A stretch of 64,000 nt of DNA from Azospirillum doebereinerae (lineage in GTDB: Bacteria > Pseudomonadota > Alphaproteobacteria > Azospirillales > Azospirillaceae), in contig NZ_RZIJ01000011.1 of the NCBI RefSeq assembly GCF_003989665.1, positions 1-64,000 of the forward strand, given 5' to 3'. The position numbers and the translations under genes were made by a program. Positions 17,303 to 26,027 of the stretch are shown here, in pieces; the first letter of the stretch is position 1; every line of letters begins with the position of its first letter. The notes below the pieces were generated by a model, which made no database searches, was not told where the DNA came from, and saw only the letters and a program-made list of their open reading frames with translations.

Positions 17303-20300
17303 TTAAAGATGCTCGGGCGATTTGGCTTCCACCCGGTTCCGTGGTGGCGCGGTCAGGGCCATGCCGCGCGTCGTGGCGAAGTCGCGCAGGCGGTCCAGCG
17401 CCTCGGGGTAGCGCAGGTCGTCCAGAAGCGTGTCGACATCGGCGGCGAAGTCCCGGTGCGCCGGGTCGAGCCGCTCGCGCAGGTCGCTCCACACCTCCTC
17501 GGCCCGCAGGTCGGCCATGCCGAGCAGCCCGGCCAGCCGGCGGATCGACGGCTCCAGAGCGGTGTCGTCGGTCAGCGCCGCCGTCCGGATCGCTGCCGTC
17601 CGGGCCGCCGCCGTTCCGTTCGCCACCGGGCACAGGCCGGAGAGTTGTTCCAGCAGCCGGGCCAGATCGCCGGCGAGGTCGGTCGCCAGACCGGCGCCGA
17701 GGCTGGACTGGTCGGTCCGCACCGCCTCGTCCACCCGGCCGGCGAGCCGCGACAGCTCCATCGCGCCGATGTAGGCGCAGGAGGAACGCAGCGCGTGGGC
17801 CAGGAAGCGGATCCGCTCCTGGTCCCCGGCGGCGACCGCCGCGACCAGCGCGGCGGGGTAGTCCGCGCAATCCCGGCGGAAGCTGCGCATCAGCCGGTGC
17901 AGGGTGGTGGGGTCGTTGTCGACGCGCCGCAGCGCCGCGTCCCAATCCAGCCCGGCCCGCCGGGCGTCCTGGACGATGTCCCCGCAGGCGATGTCCTCCA
18001 GGCGCGGGCCGCCGCCGTCGCGGCCGGCGGGGCCGTCGTCGGCGGGGGGCGGCGGCTGGCGCCCGGTCAGCCGGGCCGGGTCGATCAGGCGCAGCATCGT
18101 GTCGAACAGCCGGTCCGGCTCGATGGGCTTGGCCAGATGCTCGTCCAGCCCGGCCTCGCGGCTGGCCTGCCGGTGGGCGGACATGGCCTGGGCCGTCATG
18201 GCGACGATGGGCAGGTCGCGGAACCGGTCCTGTTCCAGGCGGCGGATGCGGCGGGTCGCCTCCAGCCCGTCCATCACCGGCATCTGAATGTCCATCAGCA
18301 CGAGGTCGTAGTCGCCGCGCCCGACGCGCTCGAAGGCCTGGAGCCCGTTCTCGGCGACCTCCACCGTCACCCGGGCCTCCGCCAGCAGGTGCAGCGCCAC
18401 CTCGCGGTTGAGCGCGTTGTCGTCGACCAGCAGCACGCGGGCGCCGCGCAGAGCCGACAGGTCACGCCGCTCCGCCGCCGGCTTCGCCGTCCGGTCGCCC
18501 TGGCCGCCCAGCAGCCCGGCCAGCCGGTCGCGCAGCCGTCCGGGCGTGACCGGCTTGAACAGCACGCCGGCCACGCCGGTGCCGGATTCGGGGGTTTGGA
18601 GCGGGACCTCCGCCTTGGCCGGGACCAGCGCCAGCGCCGGGATGACCGCCGCCCGGCCGTCCCAGCCCGGCGCCGGCCAATCGACCAGCGCCGCCGCCAC
18701 CGGCCGCCCCTGTGCCGCCGCCTGTTCGGCCGCCAGCAGCGCGGCCACCGCCGATTCCGCCTCCACCGCCTCGCAACCCAGCGCCGTGACCATCTCCGCC
18801 AGCGCGGCGCGGGCGGCCGGGTGGTCGTCCACCACCAAGACCCGCCCGGCGAGCCGGGCCGGGGCGTCCGCACCCTTCGGGGCCAGTTGGAGATCCACGG
18901 TGAAGCCGAAGCGGCTGCCCCGGCCCGGCGCGCTGGACAGGGTGATGGCGCCGCCCATCAGATCGACCAGTTGCTTGCAGATCGTCAGGCCGAGGCCGGT
19001 GCCGCCGTAGCGCCGCGTCGTCATGTCGTCGGCCTGGACGAAGGGCTGGAACAGTTGCCCCTGCTGGGCGGCGTCGATGCCGATCCCGCTGTCGGCGACC
19101 TGGAAGCCCAGCGTCACGGAACCGCCCGCGCGCGCGACCTCCTCCACCGTCACCAGGATTTCGCCGCGCTCGGTGAATTTCAGGGCGTTGGCGGTCAGGT
19201 TGGCCAGCACCTGCCCGAGCCGCAGCGGGTCGCCGACCAGCCGGTCCGGCGTGCCGGGGGCGACGCGGATCGCCACCTCGATGTCGCCGGGCTTGGCGCC
19301 GCCGCCCGCCTTGGCGCTGCCCATCACAAGATCGCCGAGCGGTTCCAGCACCTCGTCCAGGGAGAAGGGCTGCGCGACGATCTCGACCTTGCCGGCCTCG
19401 ATCTTCGAGAAGTCCAGCAGGTCGTTCATGATGCCCAGCAGCCGCCCGGCCGAGGCGTTGATCGTCTCCAGATAGCCGCGCAAGCCCGGTTCGGCGGTGG
19501 CTTTCAGCGCGATCCGCCCGATGCCGATGATGGCGTTCATCGGGGTGCGGATTTCGTGGCTGATCATCGCCAGGAAACGCGATTTCGCCGCGCTCGCCCG
19601 GTCCGCCTCCTCCTTGGCGCGGTTCAGGGCGGTCTGGAGGCGCTTCATCTCGGTGATGTCGACGTGGGTGCTGTAGGCGATGCCGTCGACGCCGCGCTGC
19701 TCGGCCACGCGCAGCCAGCGGTCGCCCGGAAGCTCGACCTCGAAGGGCGCGCCGTTGAAGCGCTGGCGTTCCGTCAGCGAGGCCGGCGGGCGTTGGCCGC
19801 GCCACACCGCGTTCAGCAGCTCGTCGTAGCGCAGCCCGATCAGGTCTGCCTTGCGCGGCACGTCGTAGAGGAACAGCACCTGCTCGTTCGCCTTGGCGAT
19901 CCGGCCGTCGTCGTCCAGCAGCATGACGCCGTCGGCGAACTGCTCCAGAAAGGCTTCCTCGGGGTTGGCGTTCGGGCCGGGCTGGGCGGCGCTCGGGCGG
20001 TTCCACTGCCCGGCCCCGGTCGGCGAGGCCAGCGGCGTCCACACCCGGACTCGCCCGCCATCGGCCGTGGACGTCGCCGCGACGCGCACCCATTGGCCGC
20101 GGTGCTGGAAGACGAAGGGCTGGGTCTGGCCGCGATGGCGGGCGACGCCTTCCTCGATGTAGCGGTCGATCAGCGGCAGCTCGTCCGGGTCCAGCCGGGA
20201 CAGGTAGAATCGGCGCAGGTTGAGCGCATAATGCTCGCCCGCGTGGATGTGGCCGTCATGCTCGGGGAACAGGGTCAGGAAGCTGCGATTCCACAGCAGG

Positions 20301-20401
20301 GCGTGATCGCCGGAGTCGAACAGGCAGACGCCGACGTTGACGCTGTCGAGAAGTTCGGCCATCAGGGCGTAGGGGCCTGAGTCCACCGGCATTGAGAGCA
20401 C
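17303..20401 (-). CDS. Hybrid sensor histidine kinase with two receiver domains and HPt
   Basis: A soluble 1032-residue sensor kinase. Two PAS-like modules (about 15-125 and 150-255) precede the kinase core. The phospho-accepting histidine is His282 in MISHEIRTPMNA, and the ATPase domain spans about 385-505 with a typical YGGTGLGLTICKQL G-box. Receiver 1 (about 510-630) has the acceptor Asp in ALVDWPAPGWDG. Receiver 2 (about 660-780) has LVLMDIQMPVMDG. A C-terminal HPt domain (about 845-935) has its histidine in FLAHALRSSCAYIGA. The layout is that of an ArcB/BarA-type phosphorelay without membrane anchoring. No cognate response regulator adjoins it; the stimulus is unknown. Confidence 0.95.
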   Translation of the reverse strand: MLSMPVDSGPYALMAELLDSVNVGVCLFDSGDHALLWNRSFLTLFPEHDGHIHAGEHYALNLRRFYLSRLDPDELPLIDRYIEEGVARHRGQTQPFVFQHRGQWVRVAATSTADGGRVRVWTPLASPTGAGQWNRPSAAQPGPNANPEEAFLEQFADGVMLLDDDGRIAKANEQVLFLYDVPRKADLIGLRYDELLNAVWRGQRPPASLTERQRFNGAPFEVELPGDRWLRVAEQRGVDGIAYSTHVDITEMKRLQTALNRAKEEADRASAAKSRFLAMISHEIRTPMNAIIGIGRIALKATAEPGLRGYLETINASAGRLLGIMNDLLDFSKIEAGKVEIVAQPFSLDEVLEPLGDLVMGSAKAGGGAKPGDIEVAIRVAPGTPDRLVGDPLRLGQVLANLTANALKFTERGEILVTVEEVARAGGSVTLGFQVADSGIGIDAAQQGQLFQPFVQADDMTTRRYGGTGLGLTICKQLVDLMGGAITLSSAPGRGSRFGFTVDLQLAPKGADAPARLAGRVLVVDDHPAARAALAEMVTALGCEAVEAESAVAALLAAEQAAAQGRPVAAALVDWPAPGWDGRAAVIPALALVPAKAEVPLQTPESGTGVAGVLFKPVTPGRLRDRLAGLLGGQGDRTAKPAAERRDLSALRGARVLLVDDNALNREVALHLLAEARVTVEVAENGLQAFERVGRGDYDLVLMDIQMPVMDGLEATRRIRRLEQDRFRDLPIVAMTAQAMSAHRQASREAGLDEHLAKPIEPDRLFDTMLRLIDPARLTGRQPPPPADDGPAGRDGGGPRLEDIACGDIVQDARRAGLDWDAALRRVDNDPTTLHRLMRSFRRDCADYPAALVAAVAAGDQERIRFLAHALRSSCAYIGAMELSRLAGRVDEAVRTDQSSLGAGLATDLAGDLARLLEQLSGLCPVANGTAAARTAAIRTAALTDDTALEPSIRRLAGLLGMADLRAEEVWSDLRERLDPAHRDFAADVDTLLDDLRYPEALDRLRDFATTRGMALTAPPRNRVEAKSPEHL

Positions 20402-20700
20402 CCTTTCCGCCAGCCACGACGACCGATCCGCCCGTCCATCCGCCCGCGTCGCGCCTGTGGTCCAACGGATCGTGGAAAGATTACAGCGGTGACATCCGAC
20501 CGGTAAAACGGTTCTTTGTGATGTATTGCGTCAGCAATGTTTTCGTTCTGAAAGAAAGAAGCCTGTGACGGTTTCATGATATTTTTTTGCCAGGCTTTGC
20601 GAGGGCTTGGACCTGGATCGATTCCGCAATCTTTCCGGGCCGCCGTGTCCGCCGCTATGATGCCGTTCTCGCGGAGCGGTGGAGAGTGATCGGGGGTTCC

Positions 20701-22944
20701 ATGACGGCCGGCACGGTCGAGCGGTGGCGGGTCCGGGTGCGCGGGCGGGTGCAGGGCGTCGGCTTCCGCCCGCACGTCCACGCCCTGGCGGGACGCTTCG
20801 GCCTGACCGGCTGGGTGCTGAACGACGGCGAGGGCGTGCTGCTGGAAGGGCAGGGCGCCGCCACCGCCGCCTTCCGCGCCGCCCTGTCGGCCGACGCGCC
20901 GCCGCTGGCCCGCATCGACGCGGTGGAGGCCACCCGCTGTCCTGTCCAGCCGGACGAGAGGGGTTTCGCCATCCGCCACAGCCGGTCGGACGGTCCGGTC
21001 GCCACCGGCGTCGCCCCCGACGCCGCCGTCTGCCCGGCCTGCCTGTCGGAGCTGTTCGACCCCGCCGACCGGCGCTACCGCTACCCGTTCCTGAACTGCA
21101 CCCATTGCGGGCCGCGCTACACCATCACGCGGCGGCTGCCCTACGACCGGCCGCAGACGGCGATGGCGGGCTTTCCGCTCTGCCGGGCCTGCGCCGCCGA
21201 ATACGCCGATCCGGCCGACCGCCGCTTCCACGCCCAGCCGACCGCCTGCCCCGACTGCGGCCCGCGCCTGTCCCACCCGCCCGAGGCGATCCTGGCCGAT
21301 CTGAAGGCCGGGAGGATCGTCGCCGTCAAGGGGCTGGGCGGCTTCCACCTCGCCTGCGACGCCGCCGACACGCAAGCGGTGGAGCGCCTGCGCCGGGTCA
21401 AGCAGCGCAACGGCAAGCCCTTCGCCCTGATGGTCGCCAACGCGGCCTCGGCCGAGCGCTTCGTCCACCTCGGTGACGGCGAGCGGGCGCTGCTGGAGGG
21501 AACGGCCCGCCCCATCGTGCTGCTGCGCCGCCGCGACGACGCTCCCTTTCTTGCCCCCGGCGTCGCGCCCGGTCTGGCGTGGCTGGGGGTGCTGCTGCCC
21601 TACACGCCGATCCACCACCTGATCTTCCACGAGGCCGCCGGCCGCCCCGCCGGGACCGCCTGGATGGAGGAGCCGCAGCCGCTGGCCCTGGTGATGACCT
21701 CGGCCAACCCCGGCGGGGAACCGCTCGCCATCGGCAACGCGGAGGCGCGGGAGCGGCTGGCCGGCATCGCCGACACCATCGTCGACCACGACCGTCCCAT
21801 CGTCGTCCGCGCCGACGACAGCGTCGTCCGCTGGCTGGCCGGCGCCCCGGCCTTCCTGCGGCGCGGGCGCGGCCATGTGCCGGAGCCGATCAAACTGTCC
21901 CGCCCCGTGCCGCCGGTCCTGGCGGTCGGCGGGCATTTGAAGGCCACAATCTGCGTCACGCGCGGCGACGAGGCGTTCCTGTCCCAGCACATCGGCGACC
22001 TCGACAACCTCGCGACGCTGGATTTCCTGGAGGAGACCGTCGCCCATCTGCTTCACGTCCTGGGGGTGGAGCCGGTGGCGGTCGCCCATGACCGGCATCC
22101 CGATTTCCAGTCCACCCGCTTCGCCGAGCGCATGGGCCTGCCGACCGTGGCGGTCCAACACCACCACGCCCACGTCGCCGCCGTGCTGGCGGAGCATGGG
22201 GTGGGGGAATCGGCGCTGGGGCTGGCGTTGGACGGGTTCGGGCTGGGCATGGACGGGGAGTCCTGGGGCGGGGAGATGCTGCTGGTGGAGGGGGGCCGCG
22301 CCGAGCGCCTCGGCCATCTGGCGCGGCTGGCCCAACCCGGCGGCGACCTCGCCGCGCGCCAGCCCTGGCGGATGGCGGCGGCGGCGTTGGTCCGGATGGG
22401 GCGGGGCGACGAGATCGTTTCCCGTCTCGCCAGCCATGGCCCGGCCGAGGGTGTGCGGCGGATGATCGAGGGCGGCGTCAACGCGCCGCCGACGAGTTCC
22501 TGCGGGCGCTGGTTCGACGCCGCCTGCGGCATCCTCGGCGTGCGACCGGTCGCCGGCTTCGAGGGCGAGGCGCCGATTCTGCTGGAGTCCCTGGTCCGCC
22601 GCCCCCGGCTCGCCCCTGGCGCGTGGCGCGTCGCGGACGGCGTGCTGGACCTCACGCCCCTGCTGGAACGGCTGCTGACCGTGGCCGACGCGGTGGAGGG
22701 GGCGGAGCTGTTCCACGGCACGCTGACCGCCGCCCTGATCGACTGGGCCTTGCCGGTGCTGCGCGGGCGGGGCCTGCGGCTGATCGCGCTGTCGGGCGGC
22801 TGCCTGATGAACGGCGTGCTGGCGCAAGGGCTGGCCGAGGGTTTCGCCGCCGCCGGGATCGCGGCGCTGCTGCCCCGCAAGGCCCCGGCCAACGACGGCG
22901 GGCTCAGCTTGGGCCAAGCCTGGGTCGCGTCCTTGGGCCTGTGA
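20701..22944 (+). CDS. hypF: Carbamoyltransferase HypF, [NiFe] hydrogenase maturation
   Basis: HypF turns carbamoyl phosphate into the cyanide ligands of the [NiFe] centre, passing a carbamoyl group to HypE. The 747-residue product has all domains in order. An acylphosphatase domain (about 8-95) contains VRGRVQGVGFRPHVHALA. Two zinc-finger pairs follow (CPACLSEL...CTHCGPRYT and CRACAAEY...CPDCGPRL, about 110-190). The YrdC-like domain begins near 205 with KGLGGFHLACDA, and the Kae1-like C-terminal domain contains VQHHHAHVAAVLAEHG and LSGGCLMNGVL. The ATG at 20701 starts homology immediately; an upstream in-frame ATG at 20587 would add a non-conserved leader. It lies far from hupSLC. Confidence 0.95.
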   Translation: MTAGTVERWRVRVRGRVQGVGFRPHVHALAGRFGLTGWVLNDGEGVLLEGQGAATAAFRAALSADAPPLARIDAVEATRCPVQPDERGFAIRHSRSDGPVATGVAPDAAVCPACLSELFDPADRRYRYPFLNCTHCGPRYTITRRLPYDRPQTAMAGFPLCRACAAEYADPADRRFHAQPTACPDCGPRLSHPPEAILADLKAGRIVAVKGLGGFHLACDAADTQAVERLRRVKQRNGKPFALMVANAASAERFVHLGDGERALLEGTARPIVLLRRRDDAPFLAPGVAPGLAWLGVLLPYTPIHHLIFHEAAGRPAGTAWMEEPQPLALVMTSANPGGEPLAIGNAEARERLAGIADTIVDHDRPIVVRADDSVVRWLAGAPAFLRRGRGHVPEPIKLSRPVPPVLAVGGHLKATICVTRGDEAFLSQHIGDLDNLATLDFLEETVAHLLHVLGVEPVAVAHDRHPDFQSTRFAERMGLPTVAVQHHHAHVAAVLAEHGVGESALGLALDGFGLGMDGESWGGEMLLVEGGRAERLGHLARLAQPGGDLAARQPWRMAAAALVRMGRGDEIVSRLASHGPAEGVRRMIEGGVNAPPTSSCGRWFDAACGILGVRPVAGFEGEAPILLESLVRRPRLAPGAWRVADGVLDLTPLLERLLTVADAVEGAELFHGTLTAALIDWALPVLRGRGLRLIALSGGCLMNGVLAQGLAEGFAAAGIAALLPRKAPANDGGLSLGQAWVASLGL

Positions 22945-23052
22945 CGGCCGAAAAGGGATGTCCGGATGGAATAGCGGACCGGGCGGCGGCGTCCACCGTT
23001 CTGGAAAAGCGCGCCGGCATCGGGCCGGACGGGCTTTCGGGGAGTGGGTGCG

Positions 23053-23508
23053 ATGATCGACAACGATGTGAACGCCGGCTGGATGGACCGGACGGCGGTG
23101 GGCGGACGGGACCTGCTGTTGCTGGCCGCCCGCATCCTGCTGGGCGCCATCTTCGTGCAGAGCGGCTTCGGCAAGCTGATGGGGCTCGGCGGCTTCATCG
23201 CCGGGCTGGAGAGCCAGGGCGTGCCGATGGCCGCCGTGCTGGGCACCGTCGGCGCGGTGGTCGAGTGCTTCGGCGGGCTGGCGGTGGTGCTGGGCGCCTG
23301 GACCCGGCTGGCGGCGATCCTGGTCGCCGGCTTCACCGTGGCGGCCACGCTGATCGCCCACCGCTATTGGGACGCGGCGCCCGACGCCATGAAGATGCAG
23401 CAGATCCAGTTCATGAAGAATCTCGCCATCATCGGCGGCTACCTGTCGCTGGTCGCCTCGGGCGCCGGGCGCTACAGCGTCGACGGCATGCGCGGCCCCC
23501 GCGCCTGA
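23053..23508 (+). CDS. DoxX family membrane protein
   Basis: A 151-residue protein with four hydrophobic helices typical of DoxX: LLLLAARILLGAIFVQSGFG, then GVPMAAVLGTVGAVVECFGG, WTRLAAILVAGFTVAATL and NLAIIGGYLSLVASGAG. Family members are inner-membrane proteins sometimes linked to thiosulfate:quinone oxidation or redox stress, but most are uncharacterised. The ATG at 23053 was chosen because GGGGAG lies nine bases upstream; a GTG three codons earlier is possible. It follows hypF by 108 bases in the same direction. Confidence 0.9.
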   Translation: MIDNDVNAGWMDRTAVGGRDLLLLAARILLGAIFVQSGFGKLMGLGGFIAGLESQGVPMAAVLGTVGAVVECFGGLAVVLGAWTRLAAILVAGFTVAATLIAHRYWDAAPDAMKMQQIQFMKNLAIIGGYLSLVASGAGRYSVDGMRGPRA

Positions 23509-23597
23509 TCGCCCCACCCGCGTCTTGTCCGGTTGCGGGCGGCGTCCGGGCGGGCCATATCTGCCGCTGTCGTGAATTGCGCGGTGGTCGGGTCGTC

Positions 23598-24866
23598 ATG
23601 GGTTGGGTGAGCAGGGGACGCCGCGCGGCGTTGGGGTCGCTGGCGGGATCGCTGATGGGGCTGCTGGTCGGCTTGGGAGGCGCCTCGGCGCAGACGCCGC
23701 CCCCCGGCCCGGCGGCAGAGCTGGCGGCCAAAACCTGCGCCACGCTGGCGGCGCGGGTGGACGAGATCCCCGGCTCCGGCCCGGTCTTCCTGCGCAGCTA
23801 CGACAACGCCTTCGCCGCCGGGCCGACGACGGAGCCGGCGCTGGCCAACGCCGCCTTCACCTACGACAACGCGCTGGCGATCATCGCGCTGACCGCCTGC
23901 GGGAAGGGGCCGCAGGCCCTGCGCATCGGCGAGGCGCTGCTCGACGCGACCAACCTCGACCGCGCCGGGCGCAAGGGCCGGCTGCGCAACACCTACCGGG
24001 CCGGCGCCCAGAAGCAGCGCCCCATCCCGCCGATGGGCTGGTGGGACGTGGTCGAGAACCGCTGGCTGGAGGACCCCTATCAGCTCGGCACCGCCACCGG
24101 GAACGTCGCCTGGGCCGGGCTGGCGCTGGTGGCGCTCGGCGACGCGACGGGGGAGGGGCGGTTCCGCGAGGGCGCCGCGACGCTGGCCCGCTGGGTGGTG
24201 GACAAGACCCGCGACCCGAAGGGGCCGGGCGGCTTCAACGGCGGTCTCCAGGGCTTCGACAACGCGCCGCAGCCGCTGACCTGGAAATCCACCGAGCACA
24301 ACACCGATCTGGTCGCCCTGTTCGACCGGCTGGGCGGTGAGTGGGCGGCGGCGTCGAAGGCGGCGCGCGGCTTTCTCGACGCGGCCTGGGCGGCGGGCAA
24401 CGGGCATTTCCCCATCGGCACCGCGCCGGACGGGGTGACGATCAGCCACGCCACCTCCGGGCTCGACGCGCAGCTCTGGCCGCTGCTGCTGCGCGACCCG
24501 CCGGAGGCGTGGGCGGCGGCGCTCGCCTACGCCGAGCGCGCCCATGGGGTGGAGGGCGGTTTCGACTTCAACGACGACCGCGACGGGATGTGGGTGGAGG
24601 GCACCGCGCAGGGCGCGCTGACCTACCGCGCGCTCGGCCGCCGGGCCGACGCCGACCGCCTGTTCGCGGAACTGCTGACGGAGATCAGCCCCGGCGGCTT
24701 CCTGTGGGCGACCCGTCCGGCGGTGCTGACCACCGGGCTGGCCATCGGGCCGGACAGCAAGACCGACGACTTCCATTATTACCGCCGCCCGCATCTGGGC
24801 GCGACCGCCTGGGCGGCGCTGGCGGCGCTGGGAACCAACCCCTTCACCGGCGCGACACTGCCCTGA
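23598..24866 (+). CDS. Secreted protein with probable (alpha/alpha)6-barrel, glycosidase-like
   Basis: A 422-residue protein with an N-terminal signal peptide (cleavage after GGASA, about residue 31), hence periplasmic or exported. The rest is built of repeated helix pairs with aromatic and acidic residues, such as SYDNAFAAGPTTEPALANAAFTYDNALAI, MGWWDVV, TGNVAWAGLALVAL, HNTDLVALFDRL and GFDFNDDRDGMWVEGTAQ. This resembles six-hairpin glycosidases and related uronyl hydrolases, but I cannot name the substrate or catalytic residues. Start at 23598 chosen for the signal peptide. A clean terminator follows the stop, so it ends its own transcript. Confidence 0.75.
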   Translation: MGWVSRGRRAALGSLAGSLMGLLVGLGGASAQTPPPGPAAELAAKTCATLAARVDEIPGSGPVFLRSYDNAFAAGPTTEPALANAAFTYDNALAIIALTACGKGPQALRIGEALLDATNLDRAGRKGRLRNTYRAGAQKQRPIPPMGWWDVVENRWLEDPYQLGTATGNVAWAGLALVALGDATGEGRFREGAATLARWVVDKTRDPKGPGGFNGGLQGFDNAPQPLTWKSTEHNTDLVALFDRLGGEWAAASKAARGFLDAAWAAGNGHFPIGTAPDGVTISHATSGLDAQLWPLLLRDPPEAWAAALAYAERAHGVEGGFDFNDDRDGMWVEGTAQGALTYRALGRRADADRLFAELLTEISPGGFLWATRPAVLTTGLAIGPDSKTDDFHYYRRPHLGATAWAALAALGTNPFTGATLP

Positions 24867-24922
24867 CCGGGCGGGGAAGACCCCGCCGGCTCCCACCCGA
24901 AAACACCCCGACGCTACCCCGA

Positions 24923-24952
24923 AGGGCGAGGCCGCAAGCCTCGCCCTATTTT
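24923..24952 (+). terminator. Rho-independent terminator after the secreted helical-barrel gene
   Basis: A perfect 10-bp stem (AGGGCGAGGC at 24923-24932 and its complement at 24938-24947) with a five-base loop is followed by ATTTTC. It lies 56 bases behind the stop. Confidence 0.85.
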
Positions 24953-24975
24953 CACGTTGCGGCGGCGGCGCGGTG

Positions 24976-24995
24976 CTTGTACGCTAGTATGCAAG
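24976..24995. promoter_or_regulatory. Candidate GntR-family operator
   Basis: The 20-base imperfect palindrome CTTGTACGCTAGTATGCAAG has the outer half-sites CTTG/CAAG and the central CTAG, separated by partly matching bases. It lies 27 bases before the start of the GntR-type regulator gene. TTGTA...TACAA-like symmetry is common for FadR/UxuR-type regulators, so autoregulation and control of the hexuronate genes are plausible. Confidence 0.45.
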
Positions 24996-25022
24996 TTGGT
25001 TGCCCGAACGGTGTTTCCTCCC

Positions 25023-25730
25023 ATGCCCCTTCCCATCGCCGCCTCGCTCGCCCGTGGACCCCGCCTGCACGACGTCTACGACGTGCTGCGCAGCGCCATC
25101 CTCAACGGCCAGCTCCGGCCGGGCGAGGCCATGTCGGAGACCAAGACCGCCGCCCAGTTCGGCGTCAGCCGCACCCCCATCCGGGACGCCTTCCGGCGGC
25201 TGTCCGACGACGGCTTCCTGCGCATCGTCCCGCAGGTCGGCACCTATGTGGCGCCGATCCAGCTGGAGGCGGTGGCCGACAGCCAGTTCGTCCGCGAGAC
25301 GCTGGAATGCCGCACGATCCGGCTGGCGGCCGAGCGCATGGACCTCGCCCAGGCGCTGGTCCTCGACCGCCATCTGGCCGAGCAGGAGCGCGCCGTCGCC
25401 GCCAACGACACCGATTCCTTCTTCGCCTCGGACGAGGCCATGCACGCCGACCTGATCCGCATCGCCGGCCGCCCGGCGGTGTGGAATCTGATCCAGGACG
25501 TCAAGGCCCAACTCGACCGCGTGCGCTGCCTGTCGCTGCAAAGCACCGACTGGCTGGCGATGATCTTCGAGCAGCACCGCACCCTGATCGACCGCACCCG
25601 CGCCCGCGACGCGGACGGGGCGGAGGAGGCGATGCGCGCCCATCTGCGCACCGTCTTCGACGCCATCGAACGCATCGCGGCCACCAACAGCGAGTATTTC
25701 GAGGACGACCGCGCCCAGCCCGCGCGCTGA
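25023..25730 (+). CDS. GntR family regulator, FCD (FadR/UxuR) type
   Basis: The 235-residue product has an N-terminal winged helix (about 12-80, VYDVLRSAILNGQLRPGEAM and SRTPIRDAFRRLSDDGFL) and an all-helical FCD ligand domain (about 90-225) with metal-binding residues of the usual type (RETLECRTIRLA, DEAMHADLIRIAG, EQHRTLIDR, MRAHLRTVFD). It is placed 297 bases upstream of a mannonate dehydratase, fructuronate-reductase-type and TRAP transporter cluster, so it most likely represses that cluster and is released by a hexuronate-derived ligand. Start at 25023; a palindrome just upstream is a candidate operator. Confidence 0.9.
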   Translation: MPLPIAASLARGPRLHDVYDVLRSAILNGQLRPGEAMSETKTAAQFGVSRTPIRDAFRRLSDDGFLRIVPQVGTYVAPIQLEAVADSQFVRETLECRTIRLAAERMDLAQALVLDRHLAEQERAVAANDTDSFFASDEAMHADLIRIAGRPAVWNLIQDVKAQLDRVRCLSLQSTDWLAMIFEQHRTLIDRTRARDADGAEEAMRAHLRTVFDAIERIAATNSEYFEDDRAQPAR

Positions 25731-25739
25731 GCACCAAGG

Positions 25740-25869
25740 CAACCGGGTGAAGCCCCTCTCCCCTTGCGGGAGAGGGGTTGGGGTGAGGGGGCGCAAATCT
25801 TTCCGCCTTCGGCGGAATACCCCTCATCCCAACCCTTCTCCCTCAAGGGGAGAAGGGCTTACCCGGTTG
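25740..25869. repeat. Palindromic intergenic repeat, family B, copy 1
   Basis: A 130-bp element bounded by a perfect 9-bp inverted repeat (CAACCGGGT at 25740-25748, complement at 25861-25869). Inside are AAGCCCCTCTCCCC with its partner GGGGAGAAGGGCTT, and a central hairpin TTCCGCC-TTC-GGCGGAA. Related copies are at 30857-30971 and 60157-60294. It fills most of the gap between the GntR gene and the dehydratase gene. Confidence 0.85.
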
Positions 25870-26027
25870 CCCTGCGCTGAGCCCCCAGACGGAACGACCT
25901 ACAGAACCGGCAAGACCGCGCCGTCCCCCGACCTCCGCTTTGCCGCCCGTCCCTGCCACCCGCGCGGGACGGCGGCGTGCGCCCGATTTCACCAGCGCCT
26001 GCCCACGCCCCATTCTGGAACCCGTCG

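Noticed and set aside
20525..20538. ATTGC-GTCA-GCAAT inverted repeat upstream of hypF
   Set aside because: Five-base arms are too short to name as an operator, though it lies in the AT-richer control region shared by hypF and the hybrid kinase gene.
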